A stretch of DNA of 43,900 bases from Streptomyces graminilatus (GTDB lineage Bacteria; Actinomycetota; Actinomycetes; Streptomycetales; Streptomycetaceae), in assembly GCF_001418565.1 (NCBI RefSeq), contig NZ_LIQQ01000615.1, positions 1 to 43,900 of the forward strand. The letters run 5' to 3'. The notes beneath the pieces are model-generated. The model was given only the letters and a program-made list of their open reading frames with translations. It ran no database searches and was not told the origin of the DNA. The position numbers were made by a program, and so were the translations under genes. Below, piece after piece: positions 31,297 to 39,699 of the stretch (the first letter of the stretch is position 1; the number at the start of each line of letters is the position of its first letter).

Positions 31297-31846
31297 CATC
31301 TGGCTCATGCGCCACGGAACCTACGAAGGCCACCGCCCCGGCTACCACGCCCCACTCGACGCACCCCTCACCGCCGAGGGACGCGCCGAGGCACGCCGCT
31401 CCCTGCCCCTCCCAGAGGGCGTCACCGCCATCGTCACCAGCCCAGTCCTCCGCGCCCGCCAGACCGCCGCCGAGCTCGCGCGCCTCACCGGCCTGCCGAT
31501 CATCGCCACCTCGCCCCTCCTGGCCGAGTGGCGTGCCCCGAGCATCGTCCTGGGCCACACCCCCGACACCTATCCGCCCGCGTACCGCGCGTGGCGAGAA
31601 CACCGCCTCGCCCACCCGTCACTACGCTGCGGTGACGGCGAAAGCCTCACCGACCTCTACAGCCGCGCCACCCGCTGCGCCGCGTTCCTCCGCCACACCG
31701 CCGACGAGCACGGCTCTCTCTTGGTCGTCTCCCACACGCTGCTCCTCGGTGTTCTCACCCAGCTCCCGGAAGGGCCAACGGCCTTCACCACCGCGGCAAG
31801 AAGCCCGTGGCAATTCGCCGAGCGCCGCCTGCTGACCATCAGCTGA
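31289..31846 (+). CDS. histidine phosphatase (phosphoglycerate-mutase-like)
   Basis: A 185-residue histidine phosphatase. The TTG at 31289 is the likely start: GGAGG (31276-31280) lies eight bases before it, inside the end of the SDR gene, and the family's opening 'MADIWLMRHGTYEGHRPG' follows at once. RHG carries the phosphorylated His. 'IVTSPVLRARQTAAELARLT' and 'LLVVSHTLLLGVL' provide the conserved Arg and second His. It would remove a phosphate late in the pathway or from a sugar phosphate. Last gene of the eight-gene run. Confidence 0.9.
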   Translation: MADIWLMRHGTYEGHRPGYHAPLDAPLTAEGRAEARRSLPLPEGVTAIVTSPVLRARQTAAELARLTGLPIIATSPLLAEWRAPSIVLGHTPDTYPPAYRAWREHRLAHPSLRCGDGESLTDLYSRATRCAAFLRHTADEHGSLLVVSHTLLLGVLTQLPEGPTAFTTAARSPWQFAERRLLTIS

Positions 31847-32005
31847 GCCACCACTGTGCTGCCTCCACCAAACCTGCGGCAGACGAGAGTTGGTGTCATC
31901 GGGCTGTGCCGACCTCTCCTGACCATCCGCTGGAGAGGACCTCAGCTTCGGCAAGACTGGACCCTGAACACCCCCGCCCTGACCGGATATGAGCAGGAGT
32001 TCCAC

Positions 32006-32476
32006 GTGACCGCCTCGGTGACCCCAACTGTCCGCAACGCCGCCAAGGCCGTCATCATCCGCGACGGCCACGTCCTGCTCCAGCGCGCTGTGTGGGAGGA
32101 ACAGCAGTGCTACTTCCTTCCCGGCGGCGGCCAGCACCCTGGCGAAGCCCTCGACAACACGGTGCGCCGTGAGGTCCTTGAGGAGACCGGACTCAAGGTC
32201 GGCGTCGAGCGCATGCTGTGGCTACGCGAGTACATCGGTGTCCATCACGGCGGCGCACCGGATGACCACCGAGTCGAAGTCGTTTTTCTCTGCCGGCCAG
32301 AAGGCGATACGGAGCGGCTCGGCGGCCACGCCGAAGACGACGCGCAGACCGGTCTGGAGTGGGTCAAGTTGGAAGGGATCCCTGGCCGCAACCTGTTCCC
32401 CCTCGGGCTGCGCAGCCTGATCGCCGCCTTCGCCCACGGCGAGCCTCCCGCCGGATACCTCGGCGACATCGCCTGA
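32006..32476 (+). CDS. Nudix hydrolase
   Basis: A 156-residue Nudix enzyme from the GTG at 32006, with AGGAG (31995-31999) six bases upstream; an upstream ATG at 31856 has no such site and adds non-family sequence. The box is GGGQHPGEALDNTVRREVLE ETGL, a full match. 'AKAVIIRDGHVLLQRAVWEE' begins the fold. It is set apart from the previous operon by 159 bases, so it may be a separate unit; a hairpin follows its stop. Confidence 0.9.
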   Translation: MTASVTPTVRNAAKAVIIRDGHVLLQRAVWEEQQCYFLPGGGQHPGEALDNTVRREVLEETGLKVGVERMLWLREYIGVHHGGAPDDHRVEVVFLCRPEGDTERLGGHAEDDAQTGLEWVKLEGIPGRNLFPLGLRSLIAAFAHGEPPAGYLGDIA

Positions 32477-32489
32477 GGCAAAGCGGATC

Positions 32490-32510
32490 GACGGCCGCAT
32501 GCCGGCCGTC
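32490..32510 (+). terminator. hairpin terminator after the Nudix gene
   Basis: GACGGCCG (32490-32497) and CGGCCGTC (32503-32510) form a perfect 8-bp stem with a 5-base loop, 13 bases after the Nudix stop. There is no T-run, as is usual in Streptomyces. Confidence 0.5.
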
Positions 32511-32706
32511 CCCGAACAAGGAGCGTCCCCGGCCGGTCCGACGGGTACCGCCTTCGACGTGCTCAGCCAGCTCGCACCTCGCGCACGAGGTCTTTCTCTC
32601 GCCTCCGGCAGCCGTCGCAAGCGGCCATATGGGTGAAACGGTCAGTGCCGCGTCGCACCGTGCGAGAAGATCTGGATGTCCGGCTGTGTAAGGGGAGTTG
32701 ATCCGG

Positions 32707-33273
32707 GTGCGACCCAGCGAGCAGATGCGCGACCTCGGCATCGTCCAGTACGGCGCTCCCCTCCTGGCCGAGCGCGCCCGCCCCTTCACACTCCCCGACG
32801 AACGGGAGACTGCAGACGCGGTCATCGCGCGACTCCTGGACGCCGTGGAACACATCCGTCGCGCGCACGACTTCTCCGGCAAGGGCCTGGGCGTGGCCGC
32901 CCCGCAGATCGGCATCGGCCGGGCCGCAGCAGTCGTCCAGCCGCCCGCAGCTGAGCCGTTTGTGCTGCTCAATCCCCGCATCACCGCGGCCTTGGACGAG
33001 TTGGACGAGAAATTCGAAGGGTGTTTGTCGCTCTTCGACGTAAGGGTCCCTGTCCTCAGACCATTGCGGATCACGGTCGAGACGGCGACGCCCGAGGGCA
33101 GCACCGTGACCACGGTCTTCGAACGGGGTAACGCGAGGCTGGTCGCACACGAGATCGACCACCTCGAGGGCGTTCTGATTGTGGACCGGATGCGGCCCGG
33201 CGGGACTCCGGTGTCCGTCGAGGAATACCGGAAGACAACCGAGGCGACGGGCCGGGCGTGGTCGTACGAGTAG
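32707..33273 (+). CDS. def: peptide deformylase (additional copy)
   Basis: A 188-residue peptide deformylase, which removes the N-formyl group from new proteins with a metal ion. All three family motifs are intact: GLGVAAPQIG (motif 1), EGCLS with the metal-binding Cys (motif 2), and HEIDHLEG with the HExxH (motif 3). I chose the GTG at 32707 because GGGGAG (32692-32697) lies nine bases upstream; a TTG at 32698 and an ATG at 32734 are in frame. Streptomycetes carry several def genes, so this is probably an accessory copy. Confidence 0.92.
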   Translation: MRPSEQMRDLGIVQYGAPLLAERARPFTLPDERETADAVIARLLDAVEHIRRAHDFSGKGLGVAAPQIGIGRAAAVVQPPAAEPFVLLNPRITAALDELDEKFEGCLSLFDVRVPVLRPLRITVETATPEGSTVTTVFERGNARLVAHEIDHLEGVLIVDRMRPGGTPVSVEEYRKTTEATGRAWSYE

Positions 33274-33399
33274 GGAGTTCCACACAGCGCAATGCCCGGC
33301 GCCCCGGCGCGCGCCACGTCGCTCCTGCACACCGTCGCCAGGCCGGAACTCTGCCGTACCGGGCGCGCCGCGGGGTCTCGGCGACAGCTGGCAACACGG

Positions 33400-34017
33400 T
33401 CAGGGCTGGGACGCACAGGGTCCAGGCTCGGGCAGCGGGTTGCCCTCCCAGTCGGCCTTGGCCGCGTTCCACTCCATTCGAAACCGTGCGGGTAGTTCCC
33501 TACGCTCGATGACACAGGCCGCAAGGGGGTTGAGGCGGACCCCTGCGGGTCCGACCCGTTCGACGTAGCCCCGGGCCGCGAGACGGTCCACAGCTTCGAA
33601 GACCTCCTCGCGCGACAGGAAGTCGAGTGGCATGAGGAAGAGCCCGATCCCGAGGTTCTTGATTTCCAGTTTCTCGGCCCGGTCTGCTCCCGCTTGTTCC
33701 AGCACGAGCCACATCAACACCGCGGCCTCGTACTGTGAACGGGCTACGTCCCGTGCAACGTCCTTGTGCAGCGAGACAACCAGGGTGTCGGCGTTGTCGG
33801 GGTCCAGTTCCATGAAGTGACGGTCGGCGTCCGGCGGCAGGATCCGGTACAGGGGCGCTTCCATGGCCTGCTCGGCGTCCCGAATGCGGCCTCGGTGCAG
33901 CTGAGAGCGGCCGGCTCGGTCCGCCGCGCATTTCTCCCCGGGCTCGGCCCGGCAGTCCGGACACGTACGGCCTCGGGCCCTTTCGCGTACAGCCACTGGC
34001 ACTGCTCGACGGCTCAT
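33400..34017 (-). CDS. phage-type zinc-finger protein with winged-helix-like domain
   Basis: A 205-residue protein; the ATG at 34017 follows GAGGAG closely. Residues ~17-45 (GRTCPDCRAEPGEKCAADRA then RSQLHRGR) have the CPxC...PGxxC...H pattern of the small DNA-binding zinc finger found in actinophage and element proteins. The middle resembles regulators that choose growth by helix pairs: 'RSQYEAAVLMWLVLEQAGAD', and 'FLSREEVFEAVDRLAARGYV ERVG' is a typical winged-helix second half. It is probably a DNA-binding regulator or plasmid-maintenance protein. The last ~40 residues are charged (WNAAKADWEGNPLPEPG). Confidence 0.72.
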   Translation of the reverse strand: MSRRAVPVAVRERARGRTCPDCRAEPGEKCAADRAGRSQLHRGRIRDAEQAMEAPLYRILPPDADRHFMELDPDNADTLVVSLHKDVARDVARSQYEAAVLMWLVLEQAGADRAEKLEIKNLGIGLFLMPLDFLSREEVFEAVDRLAARGYVERVGPAGVRLNPLAACVIERRELPARFRMEWNAAKADWEGNPLPEPGPCASQP

Positions 34018-34238
34018 GATCTCCTCTCACCTCGGCAGCGGTTCCCCGGTGCGCCGGCCCGCGATTCCCGGGGACGGAGGATCATCGTGCACCGGACGAG
34101 GGCGCCGTTACGCCTGAGCGTAGCGGGAGTTCAGGTCACCACAACTTCCGCCGAGAGGGTGGCAGCACGGACTCCTGCTGCCGCCGAGCTCTTGGGCGGC
34201 GTCCCTGGTTCGTCTCCTTCTCCTTCGCCGGAGAGCTT

Positions 34239-34928
34239 TCACGGTGCAGGGGCGCACCGCTCGCACCGGTGGTAGTGGCGGCCTCCTCTGGGTCCGGTGT
34301 TCCGCTCCATCCAGGAGCGGGTTTCCCCGGCGGTCATGGCGTGGAACGGAATGGAGTAGGTCAGCGGCAGGAGGTCCATCGGGGGCTGGTCGTAGGCGTC
34401 TGCGCGGTGGGCGAACGCGCGCAGCGCCTCGGCGTTGTCGGCGGCAGGCGGATTGAACTGCTGGGGCATGTCCCGGCGCAGGACAGGGCAGCCGACTTCA
34501 TGAAGGCCGTTGGCGCTGCCTGCGGCATACGGGTAGTGCTCGGGAAGTGTCCAGCGGCGCCACCGTTCGGCGGCCTGGGTCAGGGAGTTGGCGAAGGCCG
34601 TGTGGTGGCGGGCGCAGGTCTGGCAGGTGCCGTCGCGTCGGCACCAGGCGAGTTTGTCCTCGTCGTCCTCGTAACGCCAGCAGTCGGCCCGCGCGTACAT
34701 GGCGCCGACCGCGCGCAGCAGGACGTCTCGCAGGTCCCCGGCCTTGAGCTCGCCGTTGTCGATAGCGGTAAGCAGATCGAGTACGGCCGGGAGTTCGATC
34801 TCGAACCCGAACCCCTCCTTGATCATCCGCTCGCGGGAGCCGGGGAACGAGCTGCCGAAGGTGAATTCGACCTCGGGGAGCTCGGTGCCGGGAACGGGCC
34901 GCAGAGTGACCTTGTGCGAGGACGGCAT
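34239..34928 (-). CDS. hypothetical protein with Cys/His cluster
   Basis: A 229-residue protein; the ATG at 34928 follows GGAG at seven bases. A beta-rich start (HKVTLRPVPGTELPEVEFTF) leads to a helical middle with 'LLTAIDNGELKAGDLRDVLL'. Then a Cys/His cluster follows, 'WCRRDGTCQTCARHH', and a second near the end, 'HYHRCERCAP', so metal binding is possible. The rest includes 'CPVLRRDMPQQFNPPAADNA' and 'SIPFHAMTAGETRSWMERNT'. No known family. It may share a transcript with the 35035-35316 gene 106 bases upstream. Confidence 0.68.
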   Translation of the reverse strand: MPSSHKVTLRPVPGTELPEVEFTFGSSFPGSRERMIKEGFGFEIELPAVLDLLTAIDNGELKAGDLRDVLLRAVGAMYARADCWRYEDDEDKLAWCRRDGTCQTCARHHTAFANSLTQAAERWRRWTLPEHYPYAAGSANGLHEVGCPVLRRDMPQQFNPPAADNAEALRAFAHRADAYDQPPMDLLPLTYSIPFHAMTAGETRSWMERNTGPRGGRHYHRCERCAPAP

Positions 34929-35034
34929 GGTGCGTCTCCATGGAAGAGAACTGGACTGGCAGGGACGGCCGTACGGGCTGCGCACCCGGCCCCGCGCCGG
35001 ACCGGCGGGCGGCTGTCGTGCCGCCGCAGGATCG

Positions 35035-35316
35035 CTACACGGCCAGGGCGGCCCGGCCCGCCTCTGTGGGTTCGACCATGTCACCGCGTTCTCCATTGGC
35101 GGGGATGACGACGCGGACGAGATCTTGCTGCGATAGCCCGACCGAGACTCCGTACCACTCCATCTGGCGCAGCAGCCACGCCTCGTGCCCGGGATGGTGT
35201 TCGTTCATACCCGCCTCGGCCGGATGCAGCTCATGGAAGAAGTCGGACATCACCACCGGCTCAGGGGACTTGGCGATCAAGGTGAGGAGGTCACGTTCAT
35301 CGGTGCTCAAGGCCAT
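35035..35316 (-). CDS. small hypothetical protein, possible winged helix
   Basis: A 93-residue protein from the ATG at 35316. It has no ribosome site, but TAGCCT ends six bases before the ATG, so leaderless expression is possible. The sequence runs 'STDERDLLTLIAKSPEPVVM', 'SDFFHELHPAEAGMNEHHPG', 'EAWLLRQMEWYGVSVGLSQQ', and ends with 'PTEAGRAALAV', a typical last helix of small winged-helix proteins. A DNA-binding role is plausible; no family is recognised. Confidence 0.6.
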   Translation of the reverse strand: MALSTDERDLLTLIAKSPEPVVMSDFFHELHPAEAGMNEHHPGHEAWLLRQMEWYGVSVGLSQQDLVRVVIPANGERGDMVEPTEAGRAALAV

Positions 35317-35510
35317 GTGCTCAGGCTAGAACCGCCTTGGCCAGCACCACCGAACATGCAGGATCAGGTCGGCTGCGTGTCTTCCTGCAGCACCTGACGG
35401 CGTATTACACGATTCCGTACCGGCGAACGGCGTCCACCGGTACCGTCGCACCGAACCATGCCGTGAGCAGCCCGTCACATGAGGTCGCAGTCCGGGAGAG
35501 GTCGAACGTA

Positions 35511-37295
35511 GTGAACGCTGGGATGTACCGGCTGTGGCAGCAGCTCGCCGTCACCGAGGGACTGCCGGACGAGGCGCTGCCCGCGGTGATCGCGGCGTTG
35601 TGCACGCCGTCCCAAGTCTTCTACGGCGTCGACAACCGCGGCGAGGAGTGGCGCAAAAAGGCCCTCGCGAAAGCGTTGCCCGTACTCCTGCCGCGCGCGA
35701 CCGAGCCGACACTGCGCGGCCCTCTGCTGCAGCAGGCCGACGACACGCAGCTTGCCGAACTGGCCGGCCTGGGCGTGGTCACGGCCGCCGACCTTCCAGC
35801 GATCCTGGCCGACCGCCGCCCGACACCTGAACTGGTCGTCGGTCTGGCCCGGCACCCCGACCAGGTCGACGCGGCGATCGGCCTGCTCGCCTTCTTCCAG
35901 GACACCGACCTGGAGGATGTCCTCAGTGCGTGGAATCGACACCGCTACCGCTCGGACTCCGAGCCGGTTCCACCCCTGCCGTCGGCCCTTCTCGACGCGG
36001 TGCTGGAGCAGGCTCTCACCCCATTTGCCCGTCTGCTCCAGAATCCAGGCCGGCACGAGGGGTGGGACATCTGCGCCCATCCGGAGTTGGGGCTGCCCCA
36101 CGACTTCGGCGAGGGCGCGCCCTGGCGCATCCTCCACGCCTGCCCCGACCAGTGGCCCGACCTGGCCGAGCACCCCGTCCTCGGCTCGGCCGTCCAGCAC
36201 CTGCTGCTGGACCACGCCGAAGTGGAGGCCCGTCGCAGCCGGGCCTCGGCGACGGGCTCCTCGTTGGCCCGCAGCGGGGAGGACGAACCGGCCGATGAGC
36301 CGGAACCGGCTCCAACGCTCAGTGCCGATCTGCTCGGGGCATGTCTGCCCGCCCTGTGTCTGCCGGAGATGGCCGACCTGCCCAAACCGAGTGTGAGCGC
36401 CCGCCATCGTCTCCACCGCGTCGCCGACCGGGTGCGCTCCAACCCTCGTCTCCTGACCATCGCGGGCGAGCAGCTGCACACCGTGGCCGACGAATGCGTG
36501 CGCCGCGGCCGCCTGCTTGCCCTGCCGCGCAAACAGGACGACGCCCCCGCCCACAAGTCGCTCACGGTGGCCCAGGACCTGGCCCTGCTCAGCACCAACT
36601 CCCAGCACCTGGCCAAGGCGTGTTCTCTGCTCGCGGGACTGGAACAGCCCACCGTCGTGACCAGCCCGCCCGGCGCCCAGCTGGCCCGCATCACGGCCGG
36701 GACCGATCTGCTCAGTCCGGTCCGGCTCCTGGAGTCCCGCTGCCAGCATCAAAGGGCCGCCGTGCTGGTCGCCCTCGCCGCCAACCCCCATACCCCGCGC
36801 ATCGCGGTCACCGAGGCACTCCCCCGGCTCCACCCTCTCGAACTCGCCTGGATCTGCGCCCAGCCGGACAAGATCCCGGACTGGCTGGGCGCGGCTGCCG
36901 CCGCTCTCACCCCGGCCGACGCGAGCGAGGCGGTGCTGCGCCTGGTGACCGACGAGGAACTCGACCGCCATCTCGATCCGGGCGCCGTCTTGCAGTCCTG
37001 GCTGGACACCCCGGAAACCGACGGCCCCTGGTCGCGCCACAGCATCTACCGCGCCATCCTCGGCTCCAGCCACCACACCCTTGACCACCTGCGCCAGCTG
37101 CCCGCAGACGAAGTCCTCACCTGCAACGACCCCGATCTCGCCCTGCCCTACCTCCTCGCCGGGTGCGGCGCCCGACCTGAGTCCTGGAACGCCCTCCTCA
37201 AGGCCCTCGACTACGGCCCCGCCGACGAGAAGATCAGCTTCGGACAGCTCCTCGACATCCTCCGAGCCCCCTCCCCCGCCAGTACAGCCCGATGA
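35511..37295 (+). CDS. large hypothetical protein of helical repeats
   Basis: A 594-residue protein. I chose the GTG at 35511 because GAGAGG lies about nine bases upstream; the frame is open earlier with no site. It is soluble, Leu/Ala-rich and almost wholly helical. Recurrent units such as 'LLQQADDTQLAELAGLGVVT', 'VGLARHPDQVDAAIGLLAFF', 'AVLVALAANPHTPRIAVTEA' and 'LPRLHPLELAWICAQPDKIP' suggest HEAT/ARM-like or variant leucine-rich repeats. An acidic linker (GEDEPADEPEPAPTL) splits it near residue 265. No catalytic motif, signal or membrane helix. It may be a scaffold. Confidence 0.75.
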   Translation: MNAGMYRLWQQLAVTEGLPDEALPAVIAALCTPSQVFYGVDNRGEEWRKKALAKALPVLLPRATEPTLRGPLLQQADDTQLAELAGLGVVTAADLPAILADRRPTPELVVGLARHPDQVDAAIGLLAFFQDTDLEDVLSAWNRHRYRSDSEPVPPLPSALLDAVLEQALTPFARLLQNPGRHEGWDICAHPELGLPHDFGEGAPWRILHACPDQWPDLAEHPVLGSAVQHLLLDHAEVEARRSRASATGSSLARSGEDEPADEPEPAPTLSADLLGACLPALCLPEMADLPKPSVSARHRLHRVADRVRSNPRLLTIAGEQLHTVADECVRRGRLLALPRKQDDAPAHKSLTVAQDLALLSTNSQHLAKACSLLAGLEQPTVVTSPPGAQLARITAGTDLLSPVRLLESRCQHQRAAVLVALAANPHTPRIAVTEALPRLHPLELAWICAQPDKIPDWLGAAAAALTPADASEAVLRLVTDEELDRHLDPGAVLQSWLDTPETDGPWSRHSIYRAILGSSHHTLDHLRQLPADEVLTCNDPDLALPYLLAGCGARPESWNALLKALDYGPADEKISFGQLLDILRAPSPASTAR

Positions 37296-37397
37296 ATGGC
37301 TGCCTCGGGCGACTCCCTACACGCCCCGCCGAGGCCCATGCGCCCTCCATCGGGAGGCTCGGCGGAGCGTGGACGAACGCGGCGCCTGGAGGGAACA

Positions 37398-38225
37398 TCA
37401 CGCTCCCTCGGCAAGGAACTGGCGGGCGCCGCGCAGCGTGGTGCGCAGCCTGCGCTGGGTCGCACTGCTGTCGAGCCGTACGTCGAGTGCGCCGGGAAGC
37501 GCGCTGTGGGCGCGCAAACCCGACGGGAGCCGGGAGGCGTCGAGCCCGTCCCGCTCGGCGATGAAGACGCCCAGGTCATGACGGCTCACGGCATCGGCTC
37601 CGGCGAGATGCTGAACTCCGTGGGCGTCGCCGAAGCCGAGTTCCAGCAGGGCTGCGGCCAGGTCAGCGACATGCACCGGGCAGCGGATGTCATCGGTGAA
37701 CAGCACCCCGCTGCGGGTGCCGGCGGCGAGTTCGTGCACCGCCCGCACGTGCTCGGACCGTTGGTCGCCGATGATCAGCGAAGTGCGTGCGACGACGGCG
37801 TCCGGGGCAACGAATCCGATGGCCGTCTCGGCCGCGGCCTTCGCCGCGCCGTAGGGCGTGACCGGGTCGGGAAGGTCGGTCTCGTCGTAGTGGATTCGGT
37901 CGCCGGAGAACACCGCGTCGCTGGACACGTGGACCAGGCGGCTGCCGTGCTGTGCTGTAGCCATCGCCAGCCGGACCGGGCCTTCAGCCGTGACCGCCCA
38001 GTCCGCATGGCCGCTTGTGGCGTTGACGACGAGATGCGGGGCCGTCTCAGCGACGAGTGCGTCAACGCGCTCCGTGTCCCGAAGGTCGAGGGCGTGCCAT
38101 ATGGCACCCGGTGTGCTGGCGGGCCTGGTCGCAAAGGTAGCGGCTGTCGTATGGCCGGCCGCTACCGCCTGGCGCACCAGCTCCGTGCCCAAGAATCCGC
38201 TGCCGCCGATGATCAGGACCGTCAT
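37398..38225 (-). CDS. RmlD-like sugar-nucleotide/NAD(P)-binding reductase
   Basis: A 275-residue extended SDR of the dTDP-4-dehydrorhamnose reductase (RmlD) type. It begins MTVLIIGGSGFLGTELVRQA (Rossmann GGxGxxG). 'LVHVSSDAVFSGDRIHYDET' is the family's 'STDyVFdG' block, and 'DPVTPYGAAKAAAETAIGF' has the catalytic YxxxK. 'VVARTSLIIGDQRSEHV' and 'RCPVHVADLAAALLELGF' follow in the usual order. The ATG at 38225 lacks a ribosome site and may be leaderless. Sugar-nucleotide reduction is the likely role, but no rhamnose genes accompany it. Confidence 0.88.
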   Translation of the reverse strand: MTVLIIGGSGFLGTELVRQAVAAGHTTAATFATRPASTPGAIWHALDLRDTERVDALVAETAPHLVVNATSGHADWAVTAEGPVRLAMATAQHGSRLVHVSSDAVFSGDRIHYDETDLPDPVTPYGAAKAAAETAIGFVAPDAVVARTSLIIGDQRSEHVRAVHELAAGTRSGVLFTDDIRCPVHVADLAAALLELGFGDAHGVQHLAGADAVSRHDLGVFIAERDGLDASRLPSGLRAHSALPGALDVRLDSSATQRRLRTTLRGARQFLAEGA

Positions 38226-38273
38226 GGCGGGACACGGTAGAGCATCTGCGCGTCGCTCGGCCTCGTTTCCCTT

Positions 38274-38962
38274 CGAGCTGTGCGGCGGTCGGAGGGACGA
38301 GGCGAACCTGACCTCCCGCCTGGCCCGGCCTCTGATCGCCGCCACCACCGGCCACGACGTCCCCCAGCCACTCGTCGGCGACCTCGCCCTCTCCGCCTTC
38401 GCCGTCCGCACCGTGCGGACCGCTGCCGACACGCTGGACTCCCAACTCCACCCAGCTGTCGACGGATAGGGCATCGATGTGTTCCTCCTGCTGACCGCCG
38501 GCCGCCTCACCGCCATCACCGTGCAGAACCCGAAAGCGCACGCCGCATCGTTCCCGCACCTGCCACAGATCTACGACCAGGCCGTGCCGGTCCTCCTGGC
38601 CCTCACCGCCAGATGGCCCCCACAGCCCGTACCGGGAACGAGTGCACCGCCCTACCGCCCCCCGCAGCGAACCCTGGCCCCCGGTCGCCACGCCGCCATG
38701 CTGGCCACGCTCGAAGAACTCGCACCCCTGGACCCCCCGATACGATGCCTGTCCATGGTCGGTAGCCGTAGCCGACGCGTGGCAGGTCGTCAGAAACGGC
38801 GCCGCCCCTCACCAGGCGGCCCACGGATTGTGGCCGCACTACGTCCACCGCGTCCGCACCTGGCTCACCGCCGCGACACCGCTGAACGAGAAAGCGGCGC
38901 AGCTCGCCGCCGCCCACACCCGGCTGTTCGGCGCCCTGACCGCACGGAGCCACATTTCATGA
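38274..38962 (+). pseudogene. frameshifted gene upstream of the CofE-like gene
   Basis: One frame reads ANLTSRLARPLIAATTGHDV then 'LALSAFAVRTVRTAADTLDS', meets a TAG at 38467-38469, and continues in the same frame as 'VFLLLTAGRLTAITVQNPKA' and 'HAAMLATLEELAPLDPPIRC'. Near 38755 the better frame changes (AVADAWQVVRNGAAPHQAAH, 'WPHYVHRVRTWLTAATPLNE') and ends at TGA 38960-38962, overlapping the next ATG. That overlap suggests it once was the coupled partner of the CofE-like gene. The N-terminus cannot be found. Alternatives are two short genes or sequence errors. Family unknown. Confidence 0.5.
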
Positions 38963-39699
38963 GCACCACGATCAGCGCCTTCTCCGCCTTCGCCCTGGAG
39001 CCCTTCCCCACCATCGCACGCGGCGATGACCTCGCTGCCGTGATCACTGGCGTCCTGTCCGCCCTGGCCACGGATCTGCAGGACGGCGATGTGATCGTCG
39101 TCGCCTCGAAGGTCGTCTCGATCGCCGAGAAACAGTTCGTCGATCTCGCGGGCGTGACCCCCAGCCCGGCCGCCCTCGCCCTGTCCGCGCGCACCGGCAA
39201 ACCGGCCGAGATCGTGGAGCTGATCCTCTGTGAATCCAGCGAGCACTTCGTGGCCGGGGAACGCGGACCGATCATCGCCCGGCACCGCCTCGGATACCAG
39301 CTGACGTCGGCAGGCATCGACCGCGCCGGGGCCGACGGGGCATGGCTGCTGCCCAAGGATCCCGACGCCTCCGCCCGCGCGCTGCGCGACGCGATCACGG
39401 CATCCAGCGGCGTCACCGTCGCCGTGGTGATCGCCGACTCCGACGGACGCGCGGACCGGCGCGGCGCCACCGTCATCAGCATCGGCGCCGCGGGCATCGC
39501 GCCGCTGCGCGTCACCGAGCACGCCGAGCCCGGCCAGCAGACCAAACGTCAGGAGGAGACCCTCACCGACCTGGTGGCGGCAGCAGCCGGCCTGATCCTC
39601 GGACAGCGCGGACGCGGTGCCCCCGTCGCCGTTCTGCGGGGCATCGCCTACGAGGCCAGCGACGATGGAGTGGCCTCGATGCTCCACCAAGCGCCGTGA
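38959..39699 (+). CDS. CofE-like coenzyme F420-0:L-glutamate ligase family protein
   Basis: A 246-residue protein of the CofE family, which adds glutamate to F420-0 using GTP. 'DLQDGDVIVVASKVVSIAEK' matches the family's 'GDvlvvaqKivSkaEG', and 'TVAVVIADSDGRADRRGATV' with 'ISIGAAGIAPLRV' matches the 'viSDtfGRpwR.G..d.AIG.aG..pl' block. The order and length fit. Glu/Gly of the usual motifs are partly replaced, so it may act on another acceptor. GGAG lies nine bases before the ATG, which overlaps the upstream TGA. Its stop overlaps the aroE-like start. Confidence 0.85.
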   Translation: MSTTISAFSAFALEPFPTIARGDDLAAVITGVLSALATDLQDGDVIVVASKVVSIAEKQFVDLAGVTPSPAALALSARTGKPAEIVELILCESSEHFVAGERGPIIARHRLGYQLTSAGIDRAGADGAWLLPKDPDASARALRDAITASSGVTVAVVIADSDGRADRRGATVISIGAAGIAPLRVTEHAEPGQQTKRQEETLTDLVAAAAGLILGQRGRGAPVAVLRGIAYEASDDGVASMLHQAP

